DNA of 6,053 nt from Pseudomonadota bacterium (lineage in GTDB: Bacteria > Pseudomonadota > Gammaproteobacteria > Xanthomonadales > Xanthomonadaceae): the NCBI GenBank assembly GCA_023393895.1, contig JAEXBT010000193.1:1-6053 (forward strand), given 5' to 3'. The notes under the pieces were generated by a model. It had not been told where the DNA came from, did no database searches, and saw only the letters and a program-made list of their open reading frames with translations. The position numbers were made by a program, and so were the translations under genes. This document shows positions 4,379-6,053 of the stretch, piece after piece; the stretch's first letter is position 1; each line of letters begins with the position of its first letter.

Positions 4379-6053
4379 ATGTTGAATACCAAGAAGCTGA
4401 CGAGCGCGATCAAGGTCGCTCTTTTCATCGGCACTGCTTCTCTGGTCGCGGGTAATGCCTTCGCGCAGAACCAGACCGACGAGCAGAACGAGCAGTCCAG
4501 GACCCTGGATCGCATCGAAGTGACCGGTTCGCGCATCAAGCGCGCCGAAATCGAAGGCGCCCTGCCGGTTACCGTCATCAACCGCGAGCAGATCGAGGCC
4601 AGCGGTGACGTGTCGGTTGCCGACTACCTGCGCGACACGACCTTCAACTCGTTCGGTTCCTACCAGTCGACCTCCGGCTCCTCGGGCCAGGGCGCGACGC
4701 AGATCAACATGCGCGGCCTGGGTTCGGCCCGTACGCTGATCCTGGTCGATGGCCGCCGCGTGCCGACCACCCCGATCCTGGGTCAGGGCCAGAACCTGAA
4801 CTCGATCCCGATGGCCGCCGTCGAGCGCATCGAAATGCTGTCCGATGGCGCCTCGTCGATCTACGGCTCGGACGCGATCGGTGGCGTGGTGAACATCATC
4901 ACCCGCAAGGACTATGACGGCATGGAATTCACCGTCGGTCTGGGCATCCCGTCCCAGCCGGGTGGCAAGACCAAGGAAATGAGCGCGGTCATGGGCACCG
5001 CCGGCGAGCGTGGCCGCATCCTGGCTGGCGCCTCGTCGCAGAGCCGTGACGTGGTGTTTACCCGCGACCGTGACTACTGGATGGATCGCCCGGGCACCTC
5101 GGTGTACTCCAACAACTTCGCGCTGGCGCCCTCGACTGCTACTTCCCAGCGCCTGCAGCACCCGATCTACGGCACCGCCGTTCCGGGCGAGTGCAGCAAC
5201 GGGACCAACCTGTTCTACAACACGGGTACCGGCCCCGGCTCGGTCTGCCAGTACAACCACAGCATGATCTCGGCCAACCTGACCGGCCTGAAGACCAACA
5301 GCGCCTTCATGCGCGGTGACCACCAGATCAATGACAACTGGTCGGCCTCGTTCAACGCCGACGTGGCGCGCGTCCGCAGCTTCGGTCGCTACGCGCCGGT
5401 GCCGTCGAGCCCGTGGCCGGGCGGCGCCATCCGCCTTGATCCGGGCACCCCGAACCACCCGGGCACCCCGGCTGCCGATGGCGGCCTGAACCCGCATGCG
5501 GCCGATCCGTACTACGCTGGCCTGGCCAACACCCAGCTGTACATGTTCCACCGCTTCGCGGCGCTTGGCCCGCGTGACGGCAGCACCGAAGAAACGACCT
5601 ACAACTTCCTCGGCGCCATCCAGGGCCGTCTGTGGGACAAGGTCGACGTCGACTTCGGCATGCGCTATGCGGACAGCAAGGCCTACAGCCTCGGCACCAA
5701 CTACGTGGTGGGTGGCCTGGCCCAGGCTGCGATCAACCGTGGCGACTACAACATCTACGACCCGTTCGCGGGCGACCCGACCGCGCTGGGCTTCACCGCG
5801 ACCATCTCGCGTGACATGCGTTCGACGATGAAGGAAGCGTTCGGTAGCGCCGCGTTCGACATGTTCTCGCTGCCGGGTGGTACCGCGGCTGCGGTGGTCG
5901 GTGCGGAATACCGCGAAGAAACCTATCAGGATCGTTACGATCCGCTGTCCGAGTCCGGGCAGATCGTGGGTTCGGCCGGTAACTCGGCGGGTGGCGGGCG
6001 CAACGTGTGGGCGGGTTACTTCGAAATGCTGTTCCCGTTCTTCACGGGCTTCG
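4379..6053 (+). CDS. TonB-dependent outer-membrane receptor, N-terminal part (runs off the right edge)
   Basis: These receptors are 22-stranded outer-membrane barrels with an internal plug that import siderophores, vitamins, sugars or peptides using TonB-ExbBD energy. The frame is open for 558 residues to the window edge; such proteins are usually 800-1,000 long, so the barrel is incomplete. Residues 1-29 form a signal peptide: lysines at 5-6, a hydrophobic core (13-25) and an Ala-Phe-Ala cleavage site before Gln30. RIEVTGSRIKR (45-55) is the conserved lead-in to the plug. The plug (about 60-178) has GALPVTVINREQIEASG (60-76), RGLGSARTLILVDGRR (112-127), IPMAAVERIEMLSDGASSIYGSDA (143-166) and IGGVVNIITRKD (167-178). 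Beta-barrel sequence follows, with Cys272 and Cys290 probably pairing in an external loop. The ligand is unknown, and no TonB, sigma/anti-sigma or uptake gene lies within the window to hint at it. Codon use matches the neighbours. Confidence 0.95.
   Translation, partial: MLNTKKLTSAIKVALFIGTASLVAGNAFAQNQTDEQNEQSRTLDRIEVTGSRIKRAEIEGALPVTVINREQIEASGDVSVADYLRDTTFNSFGSYQSTSGSSGQGATQINMRGLGSARTLILVDGRRVPTTPILGQGQNLNSIPMAAVERIEMLSDGASSIYGSDAIGGVVNIITRKDYDGMEFTVGLGIPSQPGGKTKEMSAVMGTAGERGRILAGASSQSRDVVFTRDRDYWMDRPGTSVYSNNFALAPSTATSQRLQHPIYGTAVPGECSNGTNLFYNTGTGPGSVCQYNHSMISANLTGLKTNSAFMRGDHQINDNWSASFNADVARVRSFGRYAPVPSSPWPGGAIRLDPGTPNHPGTPAADGGLNPHAADPYYAGLANTQLYMFHRFAALGPRDGSTEETTYNFLGAIQGRLWDKVDVDFGMRYADSKAYSLGTNYVVGGLAQAAINRGDYNIYDPFAGDPTALGFTATISRDMRSTMKEAFGSAAFDMFSLPGGTAAAVVGAEYREETYQDRYDPLSESGQIVGSAGNSAGGGRNVWAGYFEMLFPFFTGF
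5441..5470 (+). repeat. In-frame 18-nt-period direct repeat inside the receptor gene
   Basis: The 12-mer CCGGGCACCCCG occurs at 5441-5452 and again at 5459-5470, exactly 18 nt apart. It encodes PGTPNH followed by PGTPAA (residues 355-366) in what should be a surface loop. It looks like a small replication-slippage duplication that kept the frame. Confidence 0.5.

Noticed and set aside
4198..4581. Minus-strand frame with a hydrophobic, membrane-like stretch
   Set aside because: The hydrophobic stretch is the antisense of the receptor's signal peptide region; no ribosome binding site or family signal supports it.
4100..5551. Minus-strand open frame (483 codons) opposite the receptor gene
   Set aside because: It is antisense to the signal peptide and plug of a clear TonB-dependent receptor, has no recognisable domain, and has typical GC-shadow composition.

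Overview
The window looks like chromosome from a GC-rich gammaproteobacterium of the Xanthomonadaceae/Lysobacteraceae type (Lysobacter, Luteimonas, Stenotrophomonas, Pseudoxanthomonas or a relative). This is inferred from strong G/C third-position bias, a GTP-type rather than ATP-type PEP carboxykinase, a membrane-anchored FadE-type acyl-CoA dehydrogenase, and a large TonB-dependent receptor of the kind these bacteria carry in many copies. No species can be named from this sequence.

Layout: (1) 1-474, minus strand: N-terminal 158 residues of a FadE-like acyl-CoA dehydrogenase, running off the left edge. (2) 475-638: divergent intergenic region with a good fadE promoter and repeated CATAC/GTATG half-sites, including a perfect 10-bp inverted repeat, near both genes. 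(3) 639-1229, plus: TetR-family repressor, possibly leaderless. (4) 1273-3045, plus: pckG, GTP-dependent PEP carboxykinase, 43 nt after the repressor with no visible promoter of its own. (5) 3046-3068: short convergent gap with a compact hairpin. (6) 3069-4064, minus: class I SAM-dependent methyltransferase of unknown substrate. (7) 4065-4378: divergent intergenic region holding the receptor promoter, a 5'-UTR hairpin and a ribosome binding site. (8) 4379-6053, plus: first 558 residues of a TonB-dependent outer-membrane receptor, running off the right edge.

The left half makes a coherent metabolic story. FadE starts fatty-acid beta-oxidation, which yields acetyl-CoA; growth on that carbon needs gluconeogenesis, whose entry step is oxaloacetate to PEP by PckG. 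A TetR regulator lies between them, with candidate operators over the fadE promoter and its own start. It is therefore a good candidate for a fatty-acid-responsive switch that controls beta-oxidation and, by co-transcription, PEP carboxykinase. The methyltransferase and receptor look like a separate unit with no visible functional tie. I saw no mobile element, CRISPR array, tRNA or rRNA, and nothing that amounts to a clearly new system. The most informative element is the fadE-tetR control region.
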